Part shown: positions 43,701-52,074 of the stretch, piece by piece
Layout of the letters: each line of letters opens with the position of its first letter
How positions within the stretch are numbered: the first letter of the stretch is position 1
From: Bradyrhizobium sp. NP1
Lineage (GTDB): Bacteria > Pseudomonadota > Alphaproteobacteria > Rhizobiales > Xanthobacteraceae
Direction: 5' to 3'
Assembly (NCBI RefSeq): GCF_030378205.1
Contig: NZ_CP127385.1
Span: 2,024,001-2,088,000 of the forward strand
DNA: 64,000 nucleotides
Program-made: the position numbers and the translations under genes
The notes under the pieces: generated by a model
What the model saw: the letters and a program-made list of their open reading frames with translations, nothing else
What the model was told of the DNA's origin: nothing
The model's database searches: none

Positions 43701-43927
43701 CCATGATCCCGCTGTCGCGCTCGGCCTTCTGGGGCCCGATGGCGATCACCATCATGGGCGGATTGTTCGTTGCGACCTTCCTGACCCTCTTGTATCTGCC
43801 CGGCCTTTATGCGCTATGGTTCCGCAAGAGCCTTGAAGAAAGCGGCACCAACGAACAGATTGGCCTTGCGCCGCAACATCACGGCCCGGCTCGACCCGCA
43901 TTTCCGCTTGCCGAAGCTGCTGAATAA
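40787..43927 (+). CDS. RND-family efflux pump (AcrB-like inner-membrane transporter)
   Basis: A 1046-residue proton-driven pump. It starts MKRFNLSAWAVSHPTLILFLM and shows the RND topology: a membrane helix, a large periplasmic loop, a helix cluster, a second loop and a cluster. The proton-relay acids are in GLLVDDAIIAVEM; the second half has FVALLGLIALAGMIMRNAVILVDQI and MIPLSRSAFWGPMAI. Periplasmic blocks (DPFFTVKVVNVSVIWPGATAAEM) match the HAE1-like clade common in environmental Proteobacteria. I chose the ATG at 40787 with TTGGAGAG upstream. It works with the adaptor and is repressed, by inference, by TetR. Confidence 0.95.
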   Translation: MKRFNLSAWAVSHPTLILFLMIALGVAGFFSYQKLGRAEDPFFTVKVVNVSVIWPGATAAEMQTQVADPIEKKLQELPFFEKVQTYSKPAFTAMQVTFRDSTPPKDVPYLFYLLRKKLVDVQGQLPAGILGPVVNDEFSDVDSILYMMTGEGADYAQLKKVAEGLRQRLLKVNGVTKVDLYGTQDERIYVEFSHAKLATLGITPQALFDSLAKQNNVTPAGTVETSSQRVPLRVTGALDGAKAVAETPVESNGRVFRLGDIATVTHGFVDPPSFTVRQEGKPAIGIGVVTAKGANILDLGTDVAAATAEFMKAVPQGVNVDLIADQPKVVEHAVSEFVHSFIEALAIVLFVSFIALGWRTGFVVAASVPLVLAIVFIVMNTMSLDLHRITLGALIIALGLLVDDAIIAVEMMVVKMEQGWDRFKAASFAWESTAFPMLTGTLVTAAGFLPIGFANSAVGEYAGGIFWIVAIALVASWFVAVIFTPYIGVKLLPNIKVHHNHDPHAIYETRLYRGLRGVVQWCVEHRVKTVAATVGIFVASIVAFGHVQQQFFPLSERPELFLQLRLPEGTAFNVTEKAVKKAEALLKDDKDIATYTAYVGQGSPRFWLGLNPQLPNEAFAEIVIVAKDVEARERIKDRIEKAANEGVLSEARVRVDRFNFGPPVGFPVQFRVIGPDTGKVREIAYKVRDVMRQNKNVQEVQLDWNEQSPYLKLVVDQDRARALGLTPQDVSQALSMLISGAPVTTIRDGIEKVGVVARAVPSERLDLAKVGDLTIISRGGVAVPLQQIAKIEYAHEEPILWRRNRDMAITVRSDVKDGVQAPDVTNQIWPQLKEIRDHLEPAYRIEAGGAFEESAKGNASIFVLFPLMVIVMLTLLMIQLQSFSRLLLVFLTAPLGIVGASLGLNVANQPFGFVALLGLIALAGMIMRNAVILVDQIETDVAQGLTRKEAIVEATVRRARPVVLTALAAILAMIPLSRSAFWGPMAITIMGGLFVATFLTLLYLPGLYALWFRKSLEESGTNEQIGLAPQHHGPARPAFPLAEAAE

Positions 43928-43945
43928 TTGAACATTGAGTAGGCC

Positions 43946-44551
43946 ATGACGCTTGTTTCGGAACATATCGAAACCGACACCCGGGAGCGCATTCTCGTGG
44001 TGGCGGAGCGCCTGTTCCGCCAGATCGGCTACCAGAAGACGACGGTGGCCGATATCGCCAAAGAGCTCAGGATGAGCCCGGCCAACGTCTATCGCTTCTT
44101 CGATTCGAAGAAGGCGATTCACGAAGGCGTGGCGCGCACCCTGATGGGCGGGGTCGAGGAGGCCGCCGCCGTCATCATGGCGAAGCCCGGCTCAGCCGAG
44201 AGCCGGATGCGGGAGTTGCTCGCGACCATCCACCGCATGAACTGCGAGCGCTATGTCGGCGACGCCAAGCTGCACGAGATGGTCGAGATCGCCATGGAGG
44301 AGAGCTGGGAGGTCTGCGTCGCCCATGTCCAGACCCTCACTGAGACGATCGGCGGCGTGATCGCGCAGGGCGTGGCTTCGGGCGAGTTCAAGGCCGCGGA
44401 CATCCCGCTGGCGGCCACATGCACGTGCCATGCGATGATGGGCTACTTCCACCCGCAGATGATCGCGCAGGCCCAGAACAAGCCGGGTCCCTCGATCGAC
44501 CAGATGATCGACTTCGTCCTTGCGAGTCTTACCGCGCGGGGCCGGACATAG
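43946..44551 (+). CDS. TetR-family transcriptional repressor of the RND operon
   Basis: A 201-residue regulator. The helix-turn-helix is seen at residues about 10-60 (RERILVVAERLFRQIGYQKTTVADIAKELRMSPANVYRFFDSKKAI), and the C-terminal half is a helical ligand-binding domain. It begins 18 bases after the pump stop and so belongs to the same operon. The dyad at 39480-39501 is its likely operator, giving autoregulation. The inducing ligand is probably a pump substrate. Confidence 0.94.
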   Translation: MTLVSEHIETDTRERILVVAERLFRQIGYQKTTVADIAKELRMSPANVYRFFDSKKAIHEGVARTLMGGVEEAAAVIMAKPGSAESRMRELLATIHRMNCERYVGDAKLHEMVEIAMEESWEVCVAHVQTLTETIGGVIAQGVASGEFKAADIPLAATCTCHAMMGYFHPQMIAQAQNKPGPSIDQMIDFVLASLTARGRT

Positions 44552-44656
44552 CGGCAGGCATAGCGCATTGCGGAGGCGCAACGCGATCACCCGCTCCGCT
44601 TGCTGCGCAAGGTCCGCCGGGTTAGGAATCTGCCGGAGCGTCAGGGCACGCAGGCC

Positions 44657-44724
44657 GAAGCAGTCCAGAAATCTCGATGCAGATCGCTGGCCTGGATTGC
44701 TTCGCTGTCGCTCGCCATGACGGG
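44657..44724. repeat. Second, degenerate copy of the GAAGCAATCCAG-type intergenic repeat
   Basis: GAAGCAGTCCAG ... CTGGATTGCTTCGCTGTCGCTCGCCATGACG pairs imperfectly and shares both arms with the element at 40661-40745. It lies just before the flavin reductase gene. Confidence 0.65.
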
Positions 44725-44746
44725 AGAAATCGAGGGAAGAAGGCGC

Positions 44747-45367
44747 GTGACGAAAGACCTGCATTTCTATGAGCCGAAGAATGGTCACGGCCTGAGGCAC
44801 GACCCCTTCAACGCCATCGTGGCGCCGCGCCCGATCGGCTGGATCTCCTCACGCGGAGCCAGGGGCAATGTCAACCTCGCGCCCTACAGCTTCTTCAACG
44901 GCTTCTGCTACGTGCCGCCGATCATCGGCTTCTCCTCCACCTCCTGGAAGGACAGCGTGCAGAACGTGCAGGAGACCGGCGAGTTCGTCTGGAATCTCGC
45001 CACCATGGACCTCGCCAAACAGATGAACGCAACCGCGGCCCATGTCGCGCGCGACGTCAGCGAGTTCGAGACTGCAGGGCTGACCCCGGTGCCGGGCAAG
45101 CTCGTCAAGGTGCCGCGGGTCGGCGAAAGCCCGGTTTCGTTCGAATGCAAGGTGACCCAGATCATCCAGCTGCAGGGCGTGAATGGCGAAAAGGCGCAGG
45201 CCTGGCTGACGCTGGGTGAGGTGGTCGGCGTGCATATCGACAAGGCGATGATCCGCGACGGCGTGTACCAGACCGGGCTCGCGCACCCGATCGTGCGCGC
45301 CGGGCGGCGCGGCGACTATTTCGAGATCAAGCCTGAAAACATGTTCGAGATGATACGGCCGGACTGA
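44747..45367 (+). CDS. Flavin reductase family protein (FMN-binding split barrel)
   Basis: A 206-residue protein. It contains the flavin-reductase-like blocks FNAIVAPRPIGWISSRGARGNVNLAPYSFFNGFCYVPP and FVWNLATMDLAKQMNATA, which bind FMN, and later KVTQIIQLQGV and AHPIVRAGRRGDYFEI. It starts at the GTG 44747 with AAGAAGG closely upstream. Proteins of this kind reduce flavin for a monooxygenase or act as FMN-bound oxidoreductases. It lies 195 bases after TetR and is probably separate from the efflux operon. Confidence 0.9.
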   Translation: MTKDLHFYEPKNGHGLRHDPFNAIVAPRPIGWISSRGARGNVNLAPYSFFNGFCYVPPIIGFSSTSWKDSVQNVQETGEFVWNLATMDLAKQMNATAAHVARDVSEFETAGLTPVPGKLVKVPRVGESPVSFECKVTQIIQLQGVNGEKAQAWLTLGEVVGVHIDKAMIRDGVYQTGLAHPIVRAGRRGDYFEIKPENMFEMIRPD

Positions 45368-45501
45368 CCTTCCTCTCCTCCCGCGGTCGCGGGACGAAAC
45401 GGGACTCTCCCGCGAAGGCGGCAGGCAAAGGGAGGCGGGGTGGCCCGTTCAGGCGCCCCATGCCACGATGCCGCAAGTCATGGTTGTCACGGCGGTTTTT
45501 C

Positions 45502-45526
45502 GGAACTGAGGCCGTGCCGTGCCGTT
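45502..45526 (+). promoter_or_regulatory. EcfG-type promoter upstream of the fatty-acid oxidation operon
   Basis: GGAAC (45502-45506), 16 bases, CGTT (45523-45526) match the general-stress consensus exactly. It is 122 bases before the fadE ATG. The leader contains a dyad at 45571-45585. The rest of the 45368-45648 gap shows GC-rich inverted repeats near 45380-45415 and no gene. Confidence 0.6.
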
Positions 45527-45570
45527 AACAAACAGCGCACGGACCCGCGTTAATTTCGCTCCATTTTGCA

Positions 45571-45585
45571 GGTGAAGTGTTCACC
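45571..45585. promoter_or_regulatory. Inverted repeat operator candidate in the fadE leader
   Basis: GGTGAA-GTG-TTCACC has perfect 6-base arms around 3 bases, 63 bases before the ATG and downstream of the EcfG-type promoter. It could bind a TetR/GntR-type fatty-acid regulator. The regulator is not in the window. Confidence 0.4.
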
Positions 45586-45648
45586 CGCGACCGGCACTTT
45601 CCGCTAACATGATCGCACCCCGCGCCGCCGATTCATGAGGATTCCACC

Positions 45649-47916
45649 ATGAGCTTTCGCCGCGACTTCATCACCAAGCCGATCTTTTCCCTCGCCCGCG
45701 GCGTCATGCCCTCGATGTCCGACACCGAGCGCGAAGCGCTGGAGGCGGGCGATGTGTGGTGGGATGCCGATCTCTTCACCGGCAATCCCGACTGGTCGAA
45801 GCTCCTCGCCTATCCGCAGGCCAGTTTGACCGATGAGGAGAAGGCCTTCCTCACGGGGCCGGTCGACGAGCTCTGCGCCATGCTGGACGACTGGAAAATC
45901 AACTGGGAATGGCGCGACCTGCCGCCCGAGGCATGGGACTTCATCAAGCGCCACAAATTCTTCGGCATGATCATCCCGAAGGAGTTTGGCGGTCTCGGCT
46001 TCTCGCCCTTTGCGCATTCCGAAGTGGTGCGCAAGCTTTCCACGCGCTCGCTCACCGCGGCCGTCACCGTGATGGTGCCGAACTCGCTCGGGCCCGGCGA
46101 GCTCCTGATGCGCTTCGGCACCGACGAGCAGCGCCAGAGATGGCTGCCGCGGCTCGCCGACGGCCGCGACATTCCCTGCTTCGGGCTGACCAGCCCCGAG
46201 GCCGGCTCGGATGCCGCCTCGATGGTCGATACCGGCATCATCTGCAAGGGCACTTTCGAGGGCCGCGAGGTGCTGGGCCTCAAGCTCAACTGGCACAAGC
46301 GCTACATCACGCTCGGTCCGGTCGCGACGCTGCTCGGATTGGCTTTCAAGGCCTATGACCCCGATCATCTCGTGGGCCAGCAGGAGGAGCTCGGCATCAC
46401 GGTTGCGCTGATCCCGACCCATCTGCCCGGCGTCGAGATCGGCCGCCGCCATCTGCCGGCGATGCAGGTGTTCCAGAACGGCCCGAACTGGGGCCACGAC
46501 GTCTTCATTCCGCTCGACTACATCATCGGCGGCCAGGAACGGCTCGGGCAGGGCTGGAAGATGCTGATGACGGCGCTGGCCGCCGGTCGCGGCATCTCGC
46601 TGCCGTCGCTGTCGGCCGCGGGCGCGGCGTTTGCCGCCCGCACCACCGGCGCCTATGCGCGCGTCCGCGAGCAGTTCGGGATCTCGATCTCCAAGTTCGA
46701 GGGCATCGAGGAGCCATTGGCGCGGATCACTGCCACCGCCTATCTGCTCGACGCCGCGCGCCGGCTGACCTGCGCCGCGCTCAACCAGGGGCATCATCCC
46801 GCCGTCATCTCCGGCATCATGAAGCTGCAGGCGACCGAGCGGATGCGGATCGCGATCGACGACGCCATGGATGTCCATGGCGGCAAGGCCGTGATCGACG
46901 GCCCGCAAAACTATCTCGGCAGCCTCTATCGCTCGGTGCCGGTCGGCATCACCGTCGAAGGCGCCAACATCCTGACCCGCAATTTGATCGTGTTCGGCCA
47001 GGGTGCGATCCGCGCGCATCCCTACCTGCTCGAAGAGATGAATGCACTCGGCGAGGCCGATCGCGACAAGGGCCTCGATGCCTTCGACAAGGTGTTCTGG
47101 AAACATGTCGGCCACAGCATCAAGACATTGTTTGTCGCCGGGGGCCGCGCCTGGACCTTTGGCCTGTTCGCGCCGGCGCCTGACGCGGGCGATGCGAGCC
47201 GCTTCTACCGGCAGATGTCGCGCTATTCTGCGGCCTTTGCGCTTTGCGCCGACATGGCGCTGCTTACGCTCGGTGGCGCGCTGAAGCGCAAGGAGATGCT
47301 GTCGGCGCGGTTCGGCGACATCCTCTCCGAGCTCTACCTGTTGTCGGCGGCGCTGAAGCGCTGGCAGGACGAGGGCCGGCAGAGCGCCGACTTCGCCGCG
47401 CTCGAATGGTGCATGGCGCAGGGTTTCAGGACCATCGAAACGCGCTTTGCGGAAATCCTCGCCAACCTGCCGAACCGTTTCGTGGCGGTGATCCTGAAAT
47501 TCCTGGTCCAGCCGTTCGGTGCTCGCGCGGTCGGACCCTCGGACCTGACCGTGCACCGCTGCGCGCAGCTCGTGCTGGAGCCGGGTGCGGCGCGCGACCG
47601 GCTGACCGCCGACCTCGCGCATGTTGACGATGACCGCGGCTTCGCGCGCCTGGAGAAGGCGTTCCTGCTGGTCGCCGACACCGAGGATGTGGCCAGGAAA
47701 CTGCATGCCGCGCGCCTGCACGACTGGCAGGAGGCGGTGAAGCGCGGCGTGATCACGCAGGGCGAGGGCGAGCGGATCGCGGCCGCGCGCGCGGCGGTCG
47801 CCAAGGTCATCGAGGTCGATGATTTCGCGCCTGAGGCGCTGTCGCCGATTTACAAGAAGCCCGCCGACGTGCATCAGTTCTTCCAGGAGCTGGGTGAGCA
47901 GAGGGCGGCGAGCTGA
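45649..47916 (+). CDS. fadE: Long-chain acyl-CoA dehydrogenase (FadE-like, DUF1974 type)
   Basis: A 755-residue enzyme, larger than ordinary acyl-CoA dehydrogenases, as for the FadE/YafH class. The dehydrogenase core is at residues about 50-420: FFGMIIPKEFGGLGFSPFAHSEVV, FGLTSPEAGSD, NWHKRYITLGPVATLLGLAFK, and DAMDVHGGKAVIDGPQNYLG. The C-terminal extension (residues about 440-750) corresponds to DUF1974. It oxidises acyl-CoA to trans-2-enoyl-CoA with electrons passing to the respiratory chain. Its TGA overlaps the thiolase ATG (ATGA-like, 47914-47916). Confidence 0.94.
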   Translation: MSFRRDFITKPIFSLARGVMPSMSDTEREALEAGDVWWDADLFTGNPDWSKLLAYPQASLTDEEKAFLTGPVDELCAMLDDWKINWEWRDLPPEAWDFIKRHKFFGMIIPKEFGGLGFSPFAHSEVVRKLSTRSLTAAVTVMVPNSLGPGELLMRFGTDEQRQRWLPRLADGRDIPCFGLTSPEAGSDAASMVDTGIICKGTFEGREVLGLKLNWHKRYITLGPVATLLGLAFKAYDPDHLVGQQEELGITVALIPTHLPGVEIGRRHLPAMQVFQNGPNWGHDVFIPLDYIIGGQERLGQGWKMLMTALAAGRGISLPSLSAAGAAFAARTTGAYARVREQFGISISKFEGIEEPLARITATAYLLDAARRLTCAALNQGHHPAVISGIMKLQATERMRIAIDDAMDVHGGKAVIDGPQNYLGSLYRSVPVGITVEGANILTRNLIVFGQGAIRAHPYLLEEMNALGEADRDKGLDAFDKVFWKHVGHSIKTLFVAGGRAWTFGLFAPAPDAGDASRFYRQMSRYSAAFALCADMALLTLGGALKRKEMLSARFGDILSELYLLSAALKRWQDEGRQSADFAALEWCMAQGFRTIETRFAEILANLPNRFVAVILKFLVQPFGARAVGPSDLTVHRCAQLVLEPGAARDRLTADLAHVDDDRGFARLEKAFLLVADTEDVARKLHAARLHDWQEAVKRGVITQGEGERIAAARAAVAKVIEVDDFAPEALSPIYKKPADVHQFFQELGEQRAAS

Positions 47917-49199
47917 TGGCGCGACCGGTCTTTATCGTCGACGGCAGCCGGACGCCGTTCCTGAAGGCGCGCTCGGGCCCGGGCCCGTTCACGCCGGTCG
48001 ATCTCGCCGTGCAATGCGGCCGGCCGCTGCTGGCGCGGCAGCCGTTTGCCCCTGATGCCTTCGACCAGGTGATCCTCGGTTGCGTCAATGTCATTGCCGA
48101 CGAGATGAACCCGGCGCGCGTCGCAGCCCTTCGGCTCGGCATGGGCGAATCCATGGTCGCCTTCACCGTGCAGATCAATTGCGGCTCCGGCATGCAGTCG
48201 ATCGATACCGCGTACCGCTATATCCGCGAGGGCAATGCCAATCTGATCCTGGCGGGCGGCGCGGAAGCGCTGAGCTACGCGCCGCTGGTGTGGCCGGCGT
48301 CCGGCGTGCGCTGGTTTGCCGGTCTCGCCGGCGCCAAGGGCCTGGGCGCGAAGATTGCCGCGGCGCTGAAGATCCGCCCGTCCTATCTCAAGCCGATCAT
48401 CGGGCTCGAGCGCGGGCTGACCGACCCGATCACCGAGCTCAACATGGGGCAGACCGCTGAGGTTGTCGGCCATCTCTTTGGCATCACCCGCGCGCAGTCC
48501 GATGTTTATGCCGCCGAGAGCCACAAGCGGCTTGCGAATGCTCAAAGCCAAGGCTGGCTCAAGGGCGAGGTCGAGATCGCCTTTGCGCGCGACGGCAAGT
48601 TCTACGATCACGACGACGGAGTTCGCCCGGATTCGACGCCGGAGACGCTGGCGAAACTGAAGCCCGTGTTCGAACGGCCCTGGGGCCAGGTCACCGCCGG
48701 CAATTCCTCGCAGATCACCGACGGCGCCTCCTGGGTGATCCTGGCTTCCGAGGAAGCGGTCGCCAAGCATGGCTTGACGCCGAAAGCGGCCATCATCGAC
48801 AGCCAGTGGTCGGCGCTCGATCCGAGCATCATGGGCCTGGGGCCGGTGCTGTCGGCAACCGCGCTCCTGAAGCGCAATGAGCTCACCCTGCAGGATATCG
48901 ATACCTGGGAATTGAACGAGGCGTTCGCGACGCAAGTGCTCGCCTGCCTCGCCGCCTGGAACGAAGACAAGTTCTGCCGTGAGATCCTCGGGCTTGACGG
49001 AGCAGCCGGCGAGATCGATCGCGAAAAGCTCAATGTCGATGGCGGTGCCATCTCGCTCGGCCATCCCGTGGGCACCAGCGGCAACCGCATCGTGCTCCAC
49101 CTCGTCAATGCGATGAAGCGGCTCGGCACGCGGCGCGGCGTTGCCACCGAATGCATCGGCGGCGGGCAGGGCGGCGCCATGCTGATCGAGATGGTGTGA
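47916..49199 (+). CDS. fadI: Acetyl-CoA C-acyltransferase (thiolase, FadI-like)
   Basis: A 427-residue thiolase. The acylated Cys is C89 in VQINCGSGMQS. The active-site His is in LNEAFA/GGAISLGHPVGTSGNR, and the second Cys in ATECIGGGQGGAM. It splits 3-ketoacyl-CoA to acetyl-CoA plus shortened acyl-CoA. It starts on the last base of the fadE stop and ends 2 bases before the fadJ start. The length and insertion pattern fit the FadI (anaerobic/trifunctional partner) class better than FadA. Confidence 0.92.
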   Translation: MARPVFIVDGSRTPFLKARSGPGPFTPVDLAVQCGRPLLARQPFAPDAFDQVILGCVNVIADEMNPARVAALRLGMGESMVAFTVQINCGSGMQSIDTAYRYIREGNANLILAGGAEALSYAPLVWPASGVRWFAGLAGAKGLGAKIAAALKIRPSYLKPIIGLERGLTDPITELNMGQTAEVVGHLFGITRAQSDVYAAESHKRLANAQSQGWLKGEVEIAFARDGKFYDHDDGVRPDSTPETLAKLKPVFERPWGQVTAGNSSQITDGASWVILASEEAVAKHGLTPKAAIIDSQWSALDPSIMGLGPVLSATALLKRNELTLQDIDTWELNEAFATQVLACLAAWNEDKFCREILGLDGAAGEIDREKLNVDGGAISLGHPVGTSGNRIVLHLVNAMKRLGTRRGVATECIGGGQGGAMLIEMV

Positions 49200-49201
49200 C
49201 C

Positions 49202-51298
49202 ATGGAATCGCGGATCCTGGATGTGCTCGACGACCGCGTGCTCGAGCTCGGGCCGAAGCCTGAGGCGGGCGGCGCGTACCGCAATTTCAAGCTGACGCGC
49301 GATGCCGACGGCATTGCCTGGCTGCTGTTCGACCGCGAGGGCGCGAGCGCCAATACGCTTTCCGCCGACGTGCTGGAAGAGCTCGACAAGATCATCGCCG
49401 AGCTCGAAGCGCAGCGGCCGGCCGGCCTTGTCGTCCGCTCGGCCAAGAAAAGCGGCTTCATTGCCGGCGCCGACGTCAATGAATTCCGCGGCGCGAGCGA
49501 TCCATCGGTGGTCGAGCGCGCGATCGGTCGCGCGCATGCGGTGATCGATCGCCTCGAGGCATTGCGCGTGCCGAGCGTGGCGGTCATCCACGGCTTCTGT
49601 CTCGGCGGCGGGCTCGAGGTCGCGCTCGCCTGCCAGTCGCGCATTGCCATCGACGACGCGCGTTTCGGCTTTCCCGAGGTGATGCTCGGGCTGCATCCCG
49701 GGCTTGGTGGCACCGCTCGTTTCACCGCGCTCGTCAACCCGATGCAGGCGATGACCCTGATGCTGACCGGGCGCACCATCGATGCCCGGCGGGCAAAGGC
49801 GCTCGGCCTCGTCGACGCCGTGACGCAGGAGCGTCACGTGCGCAACGCGGTGAAGGATGCGGTGTTCGGCGGGTTGAAGCGCGCACGGCCCGGCGTGATG
49901 AACAGCATCCTTAATGCCGGCCCTGTGCGCGGCTTTCTCGCCTCGCGCATGCGCCGCGAGGCCGACAAGGCCGCACCACATGAGCATTATCCAGCGCCGT
50001 TCGCGCTGATCGATCTCTGGGAAAAGCACGGCGGCGACAAGGCGGCGATGCTTGCCGCCGAGAAGGTTTCCTTCGCGAAGTTGATGGTGACGCCGACCGC
50101 GCAGAACCTGATCCGGGTGTTCTTCCTGCGCGAGCAGATGAAGAAGATTGCCGGAAGCGGCAACAAGGTCGGCCATGTCCATGTCATCGGCGCCGGCGCG
50201 ATGGGCGGCGACATCGCTGCCTGGTGCGCGCATCAGGACATGCGGGTCACGCTCGCCGACATGAAGGCCGAGCCGGTCGCAGGCGCGGTCAAGCGCGCCA
50301 GCGATCTCTACAAAAAGATCGTCCGCAAGCCCACCGAGGTCAGGGACACGCTCGACCGGCTGATCCCGGACATGGAAGGCGAGGGCGTGCGCAACGCCGA
50401 CTTGATCATCGAAGCGGTGCCGGAAAAGCTGGAGCTGAAGCAGAAGGTTTATGCCTCGCTCGAGCCGAAGATGAAGCCGGGCGCGATCCTTGCGACCAAC
50501 ACCTCGAGCATTCCGCTGCAGGACCTGCGCACCACGCTTGCAAGGCCGGAGCGGCTGGTGGGGCTGCATTTCTTCAACCCGGTGTCGCGGCTGCAGCTCG
50601 TCGAGGTCGTCAGTCATGACGGCAACGACCCGGAGCTTCTCAAGGAGGCGACCGCCTTCGTCGGCGCCATCGACCGCCTGCCCCTGCCGGTGAAGAGCTC
50701 GCCGGGCTTCCTCGTCAACCGCGCGCTGACGCCCTACATGCTGGAAGCGATGGTGCTGCTCGACGAGAAGGTCGACAAGACCGTGATCGATGCGGCCGCG
50801 GAAAAATTCGGCATGCCGATGGGGCCGATCGAGCTCGCCGACCAGGTCGGGCTCGACATCTGTCTCGACGTCGGCGACATGCTGCGCTCGAAATTCGGCG
50901 ATGCGCTGCCGCCGACGCCGGCCTGGCTGCGCGAGAAGGTGCAGAAGGGCGAGCTCGGCCGCAAGACCGGCAAGGGTTTTTACACCTGGACGGACGGCAA
51001 GGCGCAGAAGGGCCCGACGCCTCCAAATGCCGGCCAGCCCTCGGCCGAGATGACCGATCGTCTGATCCTGCCGATGTCGAATGTCTGCGTCGCCTGCCTG
51101 CGTGAAGGCATCGTCGAAAACGCCGACGTGGTCGACGGCGCGATGATCTTCGGCACCGGCTACGCGCCGTTCCGCGGCGGCCCGTTGAACTATGCCCGTA
51201 CGCGTGGCGTCGACGACGTCGTCGCCACGCTGCGGCGGCTGGCTGAAAAATTCGGCGGCCGCTTCACGCCGGACGCGGGCTGGGAGACCTTCAAATAA
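49202..51298 (+). CDS. fadJ: Fatty-acid oxidation complex alpha subunit (enoyl-CoA hydratase / 3-hydroxyacyl-CoA dehydrogenase)
   Basis: A 698-residue fusion enzyme. The hydratase half has the oxyanion region FIAGADVNEF and the catalytic Glu residues in GLEVALACQSRIA and GFPEVMLGLHPGLGGTARF. The dehydrogenase half begins with NAD-binding HVIGAGAMGGDIAAWCA (about residue 325), then NTSSIPLQDL, GLHFFNPVSRLQLVEVV and SPGFLVNRAL, with a C-terminal 3HCDH pair. It hydrates enoyl-CoA and oxidises the product to 3-ketoacyl-CoA for the thiolase. Its TAA shares a base with the next ATG. Confidence 0.95.
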   Translation: MESRILDVLDDRVLELGPKPEAGGAYRNFKLTRDADGIAWLLFDREGASANTLSADVLEELDKIIAELEAQRPAGLVVRSAKKSGFIAGADVNEFRGASDPSVVERAIGRAHAVIDRLEALRVPSVAVIHGFCLGGGLEVALACQSRIAIDDARFGFPEVMLGLHPGLGGTARFTALVNPMQAMTLMLTGRTIDARRAKALGLVDAVTQERHVRNAVKDAVFGGLKRARPGVMNSILNAGPVRGFLASRMRREADKAAPHEHYPAPFALIDLWEKHGGDKAAMLAAEKVSFAKLMVTPTAQNLIRVFFLREQMKKIAGSGNKVGHVHVIGAGAMGGDIAAWCAHQDMRVTLADMKAEPVAGAVKRASDLYKKIVRKPTEVRDTLDRLIPDMEGEGVRNADLIIEAVPEKLELKQKVYASLEPKMKPGAILATNTSSIPLQDLRTTLARPERLVGLHFFNPVSRLQLVEVVSHDGNDPELLKEATAFVGAIDRLPLPVKSSPGFLVNRALTPYMLEAMVLLDEKVDKTVIDAAAEKFGMPMGPIELADQVGLDICLDVGDMLRSKFGDALPPTPAWLREKVQKGELGRKTGKGFYTWTDGKAQKGPTPPNAGQPSAEMTDRLILPMSNVCVACLREGIVENADVVDGAMIFGTGYAPFRGGPLNYARTRGVDDVVATLRRLAEKFGGRFTPDAGWETFK

Positions 51299-51732
51299 TG
51301 AGCGATACCCATCCGCACGCGCCGCCGAACAGCGAGATCGAGCCCTGTGGCGATCTCTGCATCCGCACGCTGGCGATGCCGGCCGACACCAACGCCAATG
51401 GCGATATCTTCGGCGGCTGGCTGCTCAGCCAGATGGACGTCGGTGGCGGCGTGTTCGCCTCCAAGATCGCGAAATCCCGCACCGTGACGGTTGCGATCGA
51501 CGCGATGAATTTCCGGAAACCCGTCTATGTCGGCGACCTTGTCTCCGTGCACGCCAATCTGGTCCGCCTCGGCCGCACGTCGGTGACGGTCCATCTCGAA
51601 GCCTGGGTGTTGCGTCGCAAGGAAGCGATACAATCGATGCTGGTGACCGACGGCAACTTCACCTACGTCTCGATCGACGATCAGGGCCGGCCGCAGGAGA
51701 TCGCGCGGGACGGCGCGGCGATCACGACCTGA
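51298..51732 (+). CDS. Acyl-CoA thioesterase (YciA-like hot-dog fold)
   Basis: A 144-residue protein. The hot-dog core is seen in MPADTNANGDIFGGWLLSQMDVGGGVFA with the catalytic N-G-D region, followed by GDLVSVHANLVRLGRTSVTVHLEAWV. It hydrolyses acyl-CoA to free acid plus CoA, and may prevent acyl-CoA overload. The start overlaps the fadJ stop (TAATG), so it is the last gene of the operon and translationally coupled. Confidence 0.93.
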   Translation: MSDTHPHAPPNSEIEPCGDLCIRTLAMPADTNANGDIFGGWLLSQMDVGGGVFASKIAKSRTVTVAIDAMNFRKPVYVGDLVSVHANLVRLGRTSVTVHLEAWVLRRKEAIQSMLVTDGNFTYVSIDDQGRPQEIARDGAAITT

Positions 51733-51885
51733 AGTACCCCGGTTCCCGCCTACACGCGAATGTCATCGCACGGATGGCTTGCGTGCCACGGCTTCGCTTG
51801 CGTCGCTGTCGCGCATTTCGCACCTGGAACGTTCTTCGCCCTGCTTCGTTGTTGGCCCGCTATTGAGGAGGCCAAGACCCGGGCA

Positions 51886-52074
51886 ATGTCGAAGTCCTAC
51901 ATCATCGAAATCAATTCCCAGCCGGCAGGCATCGTCGTTCGTGACCGTTCCGGCTATCGCTTCTTCGCCGCTTCACCCAGATTCGGCCGCATGGAAGGCC
52001 AGGTTTTCCGTAGCGCCCGCGAGGCGGAGCGGGCTGCGGCGCAGCTGTCGCGCGAGATGAGCGCCGCCGCCTGA
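51886..52074 (+). CDS. Small protein (62 aa), function unknown
   Basis: A short gene starting at ATG 51886 and ending at TGA 52072-52074. The product has a beta-rich core (SYIIEINSQPAGIVVRDRSGYRFFAASP) followed by an Arg/Ala-rich helix (SAREAERAAAQLSREM). The composition resembles small conserved proteins of alphaproteobacteria whose function is unknown. A GAGGAGG stretch lies 13 bases upstream of the ATG, slightly far for an ideal ribosome site. The upstream in-frame extension to 51760 looks non-coding. Confidence 0.65.
   Translation: MSKSYIIEINSQPAGIVVRDRSGYRFFAASPRFGRMEGQVFRSAREAERAAAQLSREMSAAA

Noticed and set aside
45604..47874. A 756-residue minus-strand open frame opposite fadE.
   Set aside because: It is a GC-driven shadow of fadE, low in hydrophobic residues and with no ribosome site or family motif.
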